In this document: one piece after another, positions 34,632 to 48,380 of the stretch | Position numbering within the stretch: position 1 is the stretch's first letter | Layout: each line of letters starts with the position of its first letter | Assembly: GCF_050948215.1 (NCBI RefSeq) | Contig: NC_135149.1 | Span: forward strand, 14,117,001 to 14,181,000 | DNA from: Halictus rubicundus | Taxonomy: Eukaryota; Arthropoda; Insecta; Hymenoptera; Halictidae | Length of the DNA stretch: 64,000 nt | Direction: 5' to 3' | The notes under the pieces: model-generated | Seen by the model: the letters and a program-made list of their open reading frames with translations, nothing else | Told to the model about the DNA's origin: nothing | Databases searched by the model: none | Translations under genes and position numbers: made by a program

Positions 34632-37600
34632 TATTATTTTTATGGTGCGTTTAGGCCTAGCGAATTAATGCTCGTTCGCCTATGCTTACTCGATTTCATA
34701 GATATAAGCAAATGCTAGGTTCGTTGAATATTCAGCTCAATACATAATTTTTACATACGGCGAATACGACATGCACGGTAATACGGCACATTCATTAATA
34801 ATTAATGCACATTCGTTCGCGTTCGTCATTTGAACGAGCACGAATTTGTCGAAGGGTGGGGGGATGGGGGTGAGGCGGACGAGCATTCGTTCGTTTGGTC
34901 TAAACGCGCCATTACGTATCGATTAACGACACCACCGGCCGTATATCGAATCACGCATTTTAACAATTTCAAAGCATTTTAATGCGACAATTTAACCAAA
35001 TTTTGGAGATATTTGAATGTTAAATACATGTTACCTTTAAATATAAATCGACTGGTAGCCGACGGTAAGTAACGCGTTAAGTATAAGTAAAAGCAAAATT
35101 GGTTTTTTTACGCATAATTTTCTATTATTACTTGGTTATAAAATTGAGCAAATAATATTTCTAGTGTTTATGCGTACAGAACCAAGTATTTATTTAAAAA
35201 AATCACTAGCAGAAGCTGTTACATCCCTTTACGCGTGTCGCTCATTATTCTTGATTACAATTGGTTCCACAGATCGCATACTATTCGATTGAAACGTAAA
35301 TATATCGGTACCGACGACGTCACGGACTAAAATATAATACATCCACACTTGCATGTGCGATGCGAGGGCATCGAACGCGTCGCAATAAACATTTGCGCCG
35401 CTCGGGATCAAACAGGGCATCCGATCGACGGTTCTATGCCCATAAAGATTTAAATAGTTCTTGACACGCGCGGTTAATTACGCATTTATCGTCTTCGGCG
35501 CGTAAGTTGCCCGTGATTTATAGAGCCGCGATCGCGACCGCGGTTTGTCTCCGGCGCGCCGCGCGCCGGCCGCCATGACTGATCTCTCGATCGCTCACCC
35601 ACGGGCCGGAGAGCATATTTATTTTCAAATCCACCCACGATCCCACTGATCAGGATCCTTTGTTCGTACCATTCTGGCGAATCTCTCGCGAATCATCATC
35701 GCGTAGGAATTAATAGGGCTGGAATTGGCACCTTCGATTTGGTGCCACGCTTTCACTTGGAAAAGTATTTTCTCGCTAACGCGTCATTTGATTAATAACG
35801 CGATTGAGAAATTACCCTGGCGAGAAGTTTCGTCGAGATTTGTCCACGTGTTAATACATTTTATTCCATGTGAAATCGTTTTCTAGCTTTTTGTTTGCAT
35901 TCTAAGCGCTCTATTATGCGGATCTGATTCACTTTAGATCGCATAGAGTTGGAATTGACATTTGCATCACGTGGGTGGAGAGACTTTCGCTTGGAAACGC
36001 ATTTCACGAAAAATACACATTTATTGGGTACTGCTTTATTAATAGGGCAATTAATGAAACGCAATTTATGTGCTCATAACATTTTCTGTGGAATCTCTTT
36101 TCTAATTTTTGTTCGTAATTTCGACACATCGTTATAGTGTATAATTGCAACTATTTGCTTCTATAATGCACCAATTTGATGAATGAACGCTATATCTCCT
36201 GAACGAATATGAAGAAATTAGTGCAATGTAATTTGATCGCAAGGTACGCTTAAAAATTTTCTATAGACGTTCCAGGCTCGTTGAAAATTGTAATTAGGCG
36301 ACGATCATTAGACGAGTCACTGACAAGTAGCGGACGGACCAAATTTTCTCAATTATACCATGTATAGGCCCGAAAATTTATTAATGTAGAACGGAAGCTT
36401 AATAATTTTGAAGAGAAGTACAGAAACGAATTGGAATGAAACCGAACGGATACTAACAATGCAATTAGTTTACCTCGAATCGAGGCTGGCTGTATGAATT
36501 ATACAATTTTGTGTATTTTATAGGGTTCGGGAGAAATGATGAATAAAAGAGAGGACCGTGAAAGCAAATTAGAAAGCCACGCTTTTTCTTGTCTCATTAG
36601 TTGGTCCCGGCAAATAACATTGTCTTTCGGGTATTATTGAAAGTAGATCGCACGGTTGGCAAACTGTTTTATTTACCGGAGAACAATACGAATGTATGCT
36701 CGGATCAAGTAGACCCGAACTTCACTTTAATTTTAACACACTCCAAATATTCGTAAATGAATTTAACATAAGCGACCCATAAACGCTAGCGCACGTGCAC
36801 AGTATTATTATGAATGAAATATGAATAGAAGACTATTTGAAAGAATATATACCTAATAGTCTTTATCAAGTGTTAAAGAAGATTTTTTTACGAATTTCAA
36901 ACACGAGATGTGAAAATGATGAGATTTTAAATACTTCAGATAAGTAGACTGAGAAATTAAATGCAAAATAAAAATTGTCTACTTTAATTGTAAGACATGA
37001 GAGTTAAACAGAAAGAGTTGTTTCGTTTCCAAATAATCTTAACTGACAATAATATCTCCATCACCTACCAGTGTACCATCTACACATTTCTGTCATAAAT
37101 GCATAAAATTCACAATCATAAAATGCTCCTATACATTTACAATATTATCAATTTCGTTAATTAAAGGACAAGATTTAATACAATCGGGAGAATACGTAAA
37201 GACTAAATATTTGCAGATTTACAAACCCTTGCGCTACAATTGATGAAATGAATAACAATTTCTAAACACGGAATCTGATCGTGTGAAACACTTAATATTC
37301 AATGCAATGAGTGCGAACGTGTTCGGAGTTTTACAAATTCACAAACCCACAAGTATAATGGCGTCGCGGGTGTTCCCGTACAACAAATATTCGCGATGCG
37401 TGCGAATTCGCGTTATGAATATGCATGGGAAATGATATATTAGCTTCCCGTCGACATATATCAAATTTACATAGAAAGCGCGATCTGTTAATTTTATATA
37501 TGGCACTCTACTTTAGATTACTCTCGTTATACATTTTTATCGTGGATTTTTTTCGCGGATTTTGTTTTTCCATATACATACAGCAGCGCCGCCGTCGAAA

Positions 37601-38126
37601 TCCGCCGTGAATGTTTCACGGTACGCGGGACGCCATTATCGTCCGCAAGAAAACGGATATTTATTTTAACGCTTTTGCTCGTGGCGTCGATTATAACAGG
37701 CAGGTTTTTAAATGAATATTTATGAATTTAATTTGCAGTTTTCGAATTGAAGTAATCGCGAACGCCGGCCCGCGGTGCCAAGGCCGAAAAATGAAATTAA
37801 TAACTGTCGCGCTGCTTGAAAAATAGAGGCGCGGCGATTGTCGCGTTTGGAAATTAATGATCAGTGAATTTTAAAGCCTTAAATTCGTAGAATAACTGTT
37901 TATCGTGAGCGCACGGTGTCCGGCGTTTGATTGTGTTTATTAAACATGAAAACGTGATTAATATAATAATTGCTTTGGAAAAGGATGGATAGACTGTTTC
38001 GTGTATTTTTTGTTTTAACCGAACGGTGACATTAGATTGCCTTTTTTTTATTCGAAACGGTTCGCAAACAATAATTTATGGATTAGAGTTTGGAGCTTTT
38101 TCATAAATAACATTTGGTAGAAGGAA

Positions 38127-38259
38127 TACAGTGATTTTTCTGTATATGTCGCCAAGACCTGGATGATAAATGTCGCGGAATTATCCCCACTACCGCGAGG
38201 TCTCGATACACGACCCTGTCATGACCGTTGTTACTGACATATACCGAGAATTCACTGTA
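38127..38259 (-). mobile_element. MITE family A, copy 7
   Basis: A 133-bp deletion form. Starts TACAGTGATTTTTCTGTATA, keeps the core ATTATCCCCACTACCGCG, and ends ACCGAGAATTCACTGTA. Confidence 0.88.
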
Positions 38260-39482
38260 CTGTTATACTTCTGGGAAATGGAGCGAAACTGCAATTATGT
38301 TTCTGCGAACTCACACGATTTTTTTAGTTGTCCCGTGTCTCGTAAATCTGTTTTACGCTACGCTAGCAGGTGTGGCAAACATTTCCTTAATTGTTTCACA
38401 GTCAGTGAACAGAAACGAACGGACTTTCTTCCAAAACTCGCATGAACACCGAACATTAGTGTACCGGCGGTAACGGCCGAAACTGGTATATCAATGATTT
38501 CATTATTTCATTCATTACATCTCCTCAAAATACTGCGCATAGTAACTATAAGTTACCTATGTTTCATCAGTCTCGCTCCGACTATTGTTTCTCTAATTAT
38601 TCGAAAACCACTGAACACCGACGAGCACTTTTCAGTCAAACAATCGCATGCTCGCGATGCGTTATACGCTTTGCTCTGTTAATTCTGCACTTTGCAATGA
38701 TTTCAATTAGCTTTCGTAGCTGTCGATATTTTATACAGAATATCGCGTCGCCGTGTTACCATTCTATTCCCGGCGGTGTTAGTAAAATTGGTAATTACCG
38801 TGTAACGCTGGCGATTCGAAATTAACTTTTAGTTAAGCGCGCGCTAATTGCTAATTAGCAATAATGTTGTACGTCGTTGTTAAACCTTCCGAGTTTCAGC
38901 TGGACAAAGATTTCCGCGCGTTTCATTGATAGTTTAATTGATTGCTCTTTTCATCGGTTCGCCGAAAAATTAACTTTCGAATTCGTAATGGCTTTTAAAA
39001 TGACTTTCAAATGGCCGGTTTATGCGTGAAGAAACAATTTCATGGAAATTTCTGAAGTTGATATTGCTTCCATTTCATTTCCTAACCAAATAGTTGAACA
39101 ACATTGAAATGTTAATGTACGTACGAAAGTGGCTGAGAATAGTAATCTATAAACCTGTTAATTTCGGGGAAAATTATAAAACTAACATTTGTCACTAATT
39201 CTTAGCAGTTCTTTTCAATATTTATAAGCAAATTATAATTTTATTGTTACTACATCGCGGATTCTTATGTGAAATCAAAATTCTCGAAAGCAACAAACTG
39301 GAGCATAATAAAAATTGATTATGTTTGTAAAAGACCGGAAGACCATTGCAAAACAATTGAAATTGACAAAATTTTATGTCTTCGGAAGCTTCCAAAAATC
39401 ACGATCGTTTCTTCAACATAGAGTCGGCCAGTGTTTACAAAAAAGGAACACGAATGCTGTCAGAATTTCGGGGAAAAAGTCA

Positions 39483-39665
39483 TACAGTGTTTACTTGATA
39501 TATGTCCAAAATACCGGACTAGCCATGGACATATATCGGGCAGGAGATACTATTTTTTGTTCCACGCGACCTTACACTCCTCGGTGACCGAGGTCGTGGC
39601 AGTGGGGATAGTTCTGGGACTTTTATCGGCTATGCATTTGCGACATATATAGAGTAAACGCTGTA
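39483..39665. mobile_element. MITE family B, copy 2
   Basis: Ends are TACAGTGTTTACTTGATATA and GAGTAAACGCTGTA. The centre has CAGTGGGGATAGTTCTGGGA, the family B version of the family A core. Confidence 0.87.
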
Positions 39666-41870
39666 ACTACTTAATCGACTGTTACATTTTGTTTTCGGTA
39701 ATGAAGAGAAAATTAGAAAATCGCGTCAGTACTTTCGCAATGACCCGATACATCGTCGTTCGCGTTTCGCTGTCGGATACAGACATGGATTGTTCGAAGC
39801 TGGGCAAGATGGCAGCCACCCCTCGCAATCAGCAATTGTTTCCTTAATTGTTTCGCGGGCGTCGGCGTTCGTTTGTTCGGGGATTTCATGAATTACAACG
39901 ATAGCGTTGTTATCGGCGGCGGGCGGAGACGCGAGGAGGGTTAACCCGTTTCATTAACGCCGACCGATGGACGACGCACGGTTAGGGCGGGGGGTTCGGG
40001 CGGGTACACGGGGTTGCAACGGGTAGCGAGAACGAGAGGGTTAACGTTTATCGCGGGCGCGGACAGCGAATTGCGCTCGGTGATCGCGGCTAATTTATGC
40101 GACGGCCGATTCCGTTTTATTCTCACGCGACCGATTGCCAACTTTTCTTTTCTATAATAACATTTAAATGGCGGAAGTGCGGCCATAAAATGGTAATGCG
40201 CGGAGTCAGTCGCGCGCCGCTTCTGCGCCAGACAATGGGACGCCCATAAATCACGCTCGCCACATGATTACGCGTTTCTGCAAAGCTCTCTTCGGCTTTG
40301 AGCAGAGATATTAAGCGGCCGCTGGTTTTCCTTTATTTTCATGTTAATTCTTTTGGAATGATTGGCGGGATTTCTCGGTACGTGTAATACGGCAGTGGTT
40401 AATTATAATTGAGCAACCTTGTAATAAAGCCGAGGTAGCATTGTAGCTCTTTGTAGATACGTTGTATACTGTCTGTACTGTTCCATCGCCGAGGGAAAAG
40501 CGGCGAATTATCCGGGGGCTTGTTGAATAATCGGACACACATGGCGGGCTTCAAAAGTTCTCGGAATTTCTTCGTTACTTTAATGCCGCGTGGCGAAATG
40601 TTCGTAATAGTATTGTATATGTTTCCCGGAATCCTTATCTCCCGAATGGTGAAAATGGATGCAACGCTTGACGCGGCTGATAATAATGGCTTGGGAAAGT
40701 GAATTACTATACGAACAATTAATTGCCTGTAAAATCCTAACGAAACTTTCCCATCTTTACATTTACCTATGCCTAGACAATGCTATATTGTATAAATGTG
40801 TCGATGCATAAAATTCAATTGCTGCGCATACGTGCCTAATCGCCTACTATTCTTCGCAGCATCGAATTTTTTCTCACTGCGGTTCTCGGAGGCATCGTAA
40901 TTCGACAATAAATATTAATACGCGTGTGATGAGTTAGTACAACATAACTTGGAATTACAAAGTTGTCAGAGTTCGCAAAATTAAATCGTCGTTAAACTAT
41001 ATAGTTTTGTATACATTTATAAATGATAAATATGAAACAGTGATAATATTCGAAAAGCGATCGCTGTTACATTATTTCGAATTTACTAAAATCCTTAAGA
41101 GAAGGAATACAATTTAATTCAATATCATCTTTTTATTTTGCAACAAAGATCCACAGTTTAGTAATGATTTAAAAGTAGCTCAGCGATGAAGGAAAATGTA
41201 TAATTACTGGAATTTTTTTTTATCAAATCTCCCCCTAATCGATGCAGAGAATTTTTATTTTGCAACGAATATCCGTCTAACGATCACCTGGAAATCTACT
41301 TAGTATATTATTAACGATTCGTTGTTTTTACACGGGTAGACGTATCTTAGAAATTGCAATTCGATTCGATCTCGCAGCGAGCCGTGATTGTCTGCAACAA
41401 CGAGATTATGTAAAGTGCTTTTGCACACGGTTCGGGGCAGCTTTCGTGGAAACGTGGACACTTGTTGAAGGTGGGATCCGTTCTTTGTTAATAATGCAGC
41501 CCAAAGAGCGGCGGAATAATGATATAGTCCTGACTCACGCGCTGTCGTCGTCGCGTGGCGAACAATGACTGGCGTATAAATCATAGACGAGGTACGGCGT
41601 TGCGTGTGTTGTTATTATCGTTCGGGGACAATTTGTATACAACGGCGCACTCAAAACACTGTAAAAACGCATTCGTTGTGGGCCCCGTAGAATAAATACG
41701 GTCTCATTAATTTTGAAGCGGCGGGGTACGACCGCGCGGAGAAAATGTTCGTGCCCTTGTGACCGAGCTTCGAAGAAAATAGCCTGGGTTCCGCTTACGA
41801 CCGTAATCTGTTTCGCAGAATTTTTGTTAATCGTTCATTTTTGTTAATTTTTACTAGAAATCAAGAAATA

Positions 41871-42027
41871 TACAGTGATTTCGGCTAATACCCAGTGAGG
41901 GTCCACGAAGTTCGAGAGGCCTTGGATGCCAAGGAATGTAAATATAAAACGGCTCGGGTGTGTCTCCTGAACGATACTTGTCACTGGCAAGACCTGTGTT
42001 GTTGACATATATCGAGAATTCACTGTA
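41871..42027 (-). mobile_element. MITE family A, copy 8
   Basis: 157 bp. Starts TACAGTGATTTCGGC, lacks the usual left inner arm, and ends ATCGAGAATTCACTGTA. A family B copy begins only 13 bp further on. Confidence 0.88.
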
Positions 42028-42039
42028 TTTCATAGTCAT

Positions 42040-42166
42040 TAGTGTTTACTCGATATATGTCCGTAGAAAGGGACAGCGAAGCTTCTTGGCCGCTCACGGG
42101 GTAGTGGGGATAGTTCTGGACTTTTATCGGCTAAATACGTGGGACATATATCGAGTAAAGACTTTA
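42040..42166. mobile_element. MITE family B, copy 3
   Basis: Starts TAGTGTTTACTCGATATATG and ends TATCGAGTAAAGACTTTA. Core GTAGTGGGGATAGTTCTGGA. Placed 13 bp from MITE A copy 8. Confidence 0.85.
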
Positions 42167-43526
42167 CAAAAAAGTCTCGGGGTATGTATTCAAATTATTT
42201 TCGTCCTAAGACTTTTTTCTGCTTTCTTTCCTTCTTAGATCAAGAATTTAGTGCCCGAGAATGAATTCGAATAATCTAGTCGATCGTTTCTGCGAATTTT
42301 TACGTGAACCCGATAAAAATCGCTGACTTTGCATTTCATGTTTCATAATTGCGCTTTGTTGATCTCGTAATGATTTTGCTATCTAGCATGCTGCCACGGG
42401 GCTACTTATCAGTAGCTGGGTCATGCTTCGTGCCGTTTCCGAGAGAGCGGGAATAAGCAGGAACACGTCCATCAATCGACCATAAGAAAAATCCAGTTGC
42501 CAATCCGCTGTTTTCCATTATCACGTTAACAATATGCGCCGATTATGCAAACAAACAGATAATGCGCAACAGAAAAATTCTGTTTCAGTTGCAAAACGAC
42601 AGAACCGAAATTTTCATATTTTCAATCGAAATCATATAATTACATAAACTACTGGACAGACTGTACTTCGGACAGGTATCGAATCGTGTATAGTACAAGG
42701 GTATGAAATTTTGCGTCGAATAATTAAGAAATTATATTTTTCCGTCCGAGAGATGCAGGAAGGCGATAAAATTCTTCTTAAAAAATCTTTACGGAGGCGT
42801 AGCATCGATTAGCAGAGTGCGCGGAATTAAAAATGACTATCGGTGTATGCAAACGAGCCGGCAAGCTAGTAATTTGCGAAAAGCAACCCTTAATCCGTAA
42901 CAGTCCGTAGCAAATGGCAAAGAGTACGTTCGATTCGAGATCGAAGATATCGAAGACACTATTGCAACGTTTCTGCCGTAGCCAGCCAGCAGCGTTGTCG
43001 AGGATCACGAACAAGAAGAGGCGGAGGGCGAGAAAGACGAGGAAAGAGGAGGTAGCAGATTCGAGGATTGACCGGTAATTGAGTCCTCAGCCGGACAAGG
43101 ACAGAAAGCAAACCGGCCTTTAACGGCGGCGTTTCTCTCACGACTAATATTATTAACCACATACCGACGTTGGGCACAATAGCCTTTTGTTGTTCGGTCC
43201 AGCGTTCTCCATAAACGCGTCCACACGCGTGGACGCTCACAATCTCCCGTGCGTAAATTAACCGAGGGACAACTTATTGTTCTAGCTTGTTTTGCCAGGG
43301 ACTGTTTTGTGTAGCTCATTGTTTATCGTCGCGTTTCTTATTGGTTTTAATGTTGCCTCCATTTTAGATATCGTCTCAAAATACGTATTTATTGCTTAGG
43401 ATGGCGTAACAGTCTTTTTGAAATCATAATAATATCATCGATAAATTGTGCAACAGCGACAGCAATAATTCATTAATAATTCAACAGATTTTTAGAATAA
43501 AGTATAATGTAACAGCTTCTTTCGCA

Positions 43527-43680
43527 TACAGTCTCTACTCGATATATGTCCCAAATGTCTAGCCTATAATTGTCCCAGAACTATCCCCACTTCAGCAGTG
43601 GATCAAAGAGTACTATCTCCTAACCGATAATTGTCCCTGGCCAGACTCATGCTTTGGACAATTATCGAGTAGACACTGTA
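43527..43680. mobile_element. MITE family B, copy 4
   Basis: Starts TACAGTCTCTACTCGATATA and ends ATTATCGAGTAGACACTGTA. The core is in the opposite sense (CAGAACTATCCCCACTTCAG). Confidence 0.86.
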
Positions 43681-44345
43681 CAGCTTAGTCACTGAAAAGC
43701 CTATTAATAGGCAAGTTCACATTGTTAAAAGAATTTTACGCAATGATATAGCCCTCGGAGAAAAATATATTAAATATTTTAATAAATCCTCGTCCGCAAA
43801 GGAGTTAAATGAGAACTAAATAATTGCAGAACGTCATCCAATTGTATTCAAATGTACAATTACACATATTATATACGTGAAGTCTGATTTAATTAGAAGT
43901 ACAGTAAACATGTTAATGAGACGAACGCCCTCTGAAACAATCGCAACAACCGTAAATTCAAGGCTCTTGTTCGACTGCGTAAAATTCTTCCTTCGGTTCC
44001 AGTCACTTGTACTTTGGCCTTCCGAGGAACTATCTTTTATTCATTAACCACCTTGCTATTAACGTCGGATACGAACGTAGTCATTTGGAGCTGCTCCCTT
44101 TCATGCTTCGACTGTGTAATTACAAGCGCGTTTCGTTGATACTGTTAACTTATGCATGTAGCCTGGCGCCGAAATATATCCACCGAAGTGGAGAAAATGT
44201 GCATAATCAGCGGAGCGAACACGAAGTGTACTCAACGTCGACGACTTCGGCTCATTACACATTAAATCATACCTCGAGCCCACTTGCATTATCACTGTGA
44301 TCGCCAGTCGAGAAACTGATCACCACAAACTTCCCTCAAAGTATA

Positions 44346-44747
44346 CAGAGTGACCGGGGAACTGGTGGTGCAATCGAAAAAGGAGCGGTCACACTAAAAA
44401 AAAAAGTCGAAAATGTAGAATAAAGTTTCTTTGTTTTCGAGAAAATAGAGCTTGAAAATTTCGCGTCTGTTCACGACCTACAGTGAATTCTCGATATATG
44501 TCAACAACACGGGTCTTGATAATTCCGCGACGTTTATCATCCAGGCCATGGCGACATATATAGAGAAATCACTGTACCGATTCTACTTCTTGCAAATGCT
44601 AAGCACGCGAACTTGACGAATTTTCAAAGTCAATTTTCTCGAAAAACAAAGCTCGGTATGAAAAAATTTTATTCCACATTTTCGACTTATTTTTATTACG
44701 CGGAGTCACCCCATTTTTGGTTGTACCACCCGTTACCGATCACCCGG
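44346..44747. mobile_element. inverted-repeat element C, copy 1, carrying a nested MITE A
   Basis: TA-flanked. The left arm CAGAGTGACCGGGGAACTGG and the right arm (inverse of CCGGGTGATCGGTAACGGGT) pair imperfectly and extend inward through GTCGAAAATGTAGAATAAA. Non-coding. MITE A copy 9 is inserted at 44479-44576 near the middle. Confidence 0.85.
44479..44576 (+). mobile_element. MITE family A, copy 9 (shortest, nested in element C)
   Basis: 98-bp form with both terminal repeats and almost no centre. It sits at a TA inside element C; the uninterrupted relative at 62.9 kb shows this TA as a single copy, so the insertion boundary is certain. Confidence 0.93.
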
Positions 44748-47700
44748 TATAATTTCAATTTCAAGCTTCAACATTTCTTCGTTAATTCGTACTCTGAAAA
44801 ATTTCTGAAATTCGACATTCCCGGTATTGTTTTTTTTTCTGACGAATGGGGGCACGAATTTTCTGACCTTCTTCCTATGGACAGTCATTATTTTCGAGTC
44901 TTTATCTTCTGTCGGGACGCCATTCGTACCGGGCAATTTTTGTATTTAATGGGGTGTGGAAACGCGATTTCTTAATTAGCTCCGAGTCGCTTTCCAGCAG
45001 CGCAGCGCTCTGCAAAAAAAAAAGAAAAAGAAAGAAAGACCTTCGGCCGACTTCAAGGGATAACCCCGACCCGGGAATTTACCTACGGAGCGTCGTTAAT
45101 ATTTATGCGTTAACGTTCGTCTATTGTCGAGTGCGAAACAATTAGAAATTTTTAGACGCCGTAACGCGCACTAGGTAGGTCAACGTGTTAACTAATTAGC
45201 GGTTAATCGCGCGCCTCGCGCTGCCCTCCTCTTCTTTCCACCTGCGCGGATTACTGGCGAGAATCACGAACGCAATTAGCCACTCCAGACTTCATTTTCT
45301 CGGGAAACGCCGCCGCGCCGCGCGGCTGGAAACAATCGCCTAAAAAAGTTTTCCTTCTTTGAAAATTACGCCCACGGAACATTAAACAAAGGGCTGCCCG
45401 TTGACTCCGGTAGCGACGTGCAAAGTGACTATCATTTCCTGTATTAAATGATATCATCAGCCTGCCTGGCGTAAACTACTCGTGAATATGAACGAGGCTA
45501 CTGTTAAGTTTACCTTCATAAACTCGAAGTTAATGTCGCAAAAACGAATCGGACCGTGTTCGTAATTACTCAATTTTCGAGACGCGGTGGAACTATGGTC
45601 GACGATGGACCTAATTGATTTGAAATTAATTACTCTTCAGAATCTCTGCACGCGAGACGAATCAATCTCATTGTCAAGGAAGGCCAAAGATTAGATTTTC
45701 TTTTGTTTCATGGGTTTCAATATTTAAGACGTAGCGCAACAAATCCAATATTGAAATGTCAAAAATTGACAAAACCGTAGGGCTTAATTAATTTATCTGG
45801 AAGCATGCACGCAGGGTCCTAGCACCTTTGATTCTGCATTTCACAATGGAACATTTTTCTCGTACACTTGTTACACCGCAATTTATCGATCGCTCGGTAC
45901 GCGTAGAAAAATATATGAAAATATATTGACGGAGAAACCGCTACCGTTTAAATTGCATAATAATTATTTTTTGCAACTCCGCAAAAGAAGAAATTATTTG
46001 GTTGGTTATCTTCGGCTGGATCGACCCGTACAATTGATTAAGCTGTAATTGTGCGTTTAAAACGAAACTGATTTATGACCGTAGGTAAGACGTTCATTAT
46101 GAGGAACGGCTAAAAATTGACTCGGCTAAACGAATCAGTTTCGATCGTAATTGTCCGTGGCCGGTCACCTGGTCCCGCGAAAGAAATCGCGCGAAAGTGA
46201 GGCGATGGTCGTTAAAGATTCCGATGGGTTCCGAGGAGTGCCAGTGTAAATTATTCTCGGATCGCGATTAGAGGCCAGCCAACCACCTGCCGGATTCACG
46301 CACCAGGACTGCCAGGTATTAATAATCCGTGGATTTATGAGGCCCGCGATCGCTTCGTTAGGAAGACGTCTTTCATTGTCGATTGAGCCGTACGTGTCTC
46401 GTCCACCCATTCGCTTCGTCATTATTTCAATAGCGCGAACGGTGTCGCCTCCTTAAACTGGCCTCTTACCCGTGATAATATCCAAACAGTTGCTTGTTAG
46501 TAGCTTCGCGTCCCTTTACGAGATCACCGTGAATCTCCCATCTCCGGCGAAATGTATTTTATGCGTATACTTATAGCCAATGTAAATAGTAAATTGTTTT
46601 GTAAAATGTTTCCACGGAGAGGATACATTAGCGGCAGTTCAAGTTGTTCGATACTCGTAGATATAAAATAGTAGCTATGAAGACGAAGGCTCGAGCAAAT
46701 AGTATTTTACAGTCTGGTAGTCATGCCTAGGTTTATGCGGATCCAGGTTTCCCTGATCAACCTCTAATTCAATTAACGCAGAATATTAGAAGAGATTGAG
46801 AAATGGGCAATTACACGTCAACTTGCAAGAAGTTAATTAGAATATAATCGGTAGACTCCGGATCTCTAAAAACTATTACAGCGTTATTTGTAGGCTCGCC
46901 GTCATAATATTATGCATGGTTGAATTCGTCTAAAGTCTTCTACTACATTACGAAATAAAAGAAAGTTCATTTTACCATTTGAAACATCAAGGTGACCAAT
47001 TTTTGGTCGAGAAAGAATTGGTTTTGAAATCTTTTGTCTTGAAATTTGTAGACGCGTGAATACCAATTAACTTTTGTCCGAAATATTTTTTTACAAAATT
47101 ATCGGAAACGCGTCGCGCGTTGTCCGTTCGGATAGGAGAAGTTCTACTGGAAAGTCAATTTAAACAGGTGAATATGGTCCGAATAGTATCGTGTTTGGTT
47201 TCGTTTTAATCAGAAAAGTGTGACGAATGTGGTGGCGGAGGTTTCGTTGAAAAATAAAAGAAAAAAAGGGGAACCTTCACCGATATATCTTGTATCATAA
47301 TTACATATTTCAACGATTGAGCCTTCCGAGTCCTTTGAAGGTTACGCTCCACAGTAGTGGGGGTAAATTGTACGCGAACATCGTGTGCATCTCTCTCACA
47401 AATACCGAGGCATTACTGTATTACGCGTTCGGTCGTAGGAGCAACGTAAACTGCGAAGGAGAAACTGCATGTTTGGGAACAAGAAGACGGGGAGTAACCG
47501 GCGAAGGCCAATTAATATCGGGACCGCTTAAATTATAGAAAGCGATCGATCTCGGCTCTCCTCGAGCTCTCGGACGTGTCCAAACTGCTTGGACTCCTCG
47601 CTCGGACACCGGCGTCCAGATTAACGACGCTGATTAGTTACAATCAACAAGCACTTCCGGCGTGACCGCGGACCATTACAAATACGACGACGACGGTGCG

Positions 47701-48341
47701 TTTGAACGGCGTGGCGCGCGATGGTAGAGGATCGAAGAGAGCGATGCCGCCGTGGACACTGTTAACCGGCGATCAGCTTAAAGCCCGATAATCTTATTCT
47801 TCGCAGAAACGGCCGCGTTATAATTCAATCTGCGGGACAGTCTAATCCTCCTGCAGGCCCGTTCCGGCTCGCGGTTCCAGCCGCAGGATCATCGATCCTT
47901 ATGGAACGGCTAGACGAGGAGAGAACGAGACGAAAGAAACGATCGACCACACCGAATCTCTTGCGAGGAGAAAGGAAGAGAGAAAGAGAAGGATTCGGTT
48001 CAACCTCGTTATCTGGCATGCTATCCGCGTGCGGAGCGGCCGAGCGGAGAACACGGATGAATCTTCGCGGACAAGGTGTAAGTCGATCGAGTTCGATCCA
48101 ATAGATCAGGCGGCAGATTCCTTGCCAGTTATTACAAGGGGTCGAAGGTCGATCGCTCGCATAAACCATTTAGCCTCGATCGACTATCGATACCGATATT
48201 TCCCAGAGGTATCGGCTATCTGCTCGCTCGATCTTCGTCCGACAAGTCCCAAGCTTTCTTTCCTCTTGCTCGACGCGTTTTTCTCGCTCGCTCGAGCGGG
48301 CCCCACCCACGCCGGACCAGATTAAATGCTTGGGCCAGGCC

Positions 48342-48380
48342 GTCTTTCTTTCTTTCTTTCTTCCTTTCTTTCTTTCTTGC
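48342..48380 (+). repeat. CTTT microsatellite
   Basis: (CTTT)n with one CCTT interruption. Confidence 0.95.

Larger units (their letters stand above)
34632..41870. other. non-coding; only MITEs recognised
   Basis: Holds MITE A copy 7 and MITE B copy 2. CpG-rich patches occur at about 35500-35620 and 39900-40260. No gene is seen. Confidence 0.6.
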
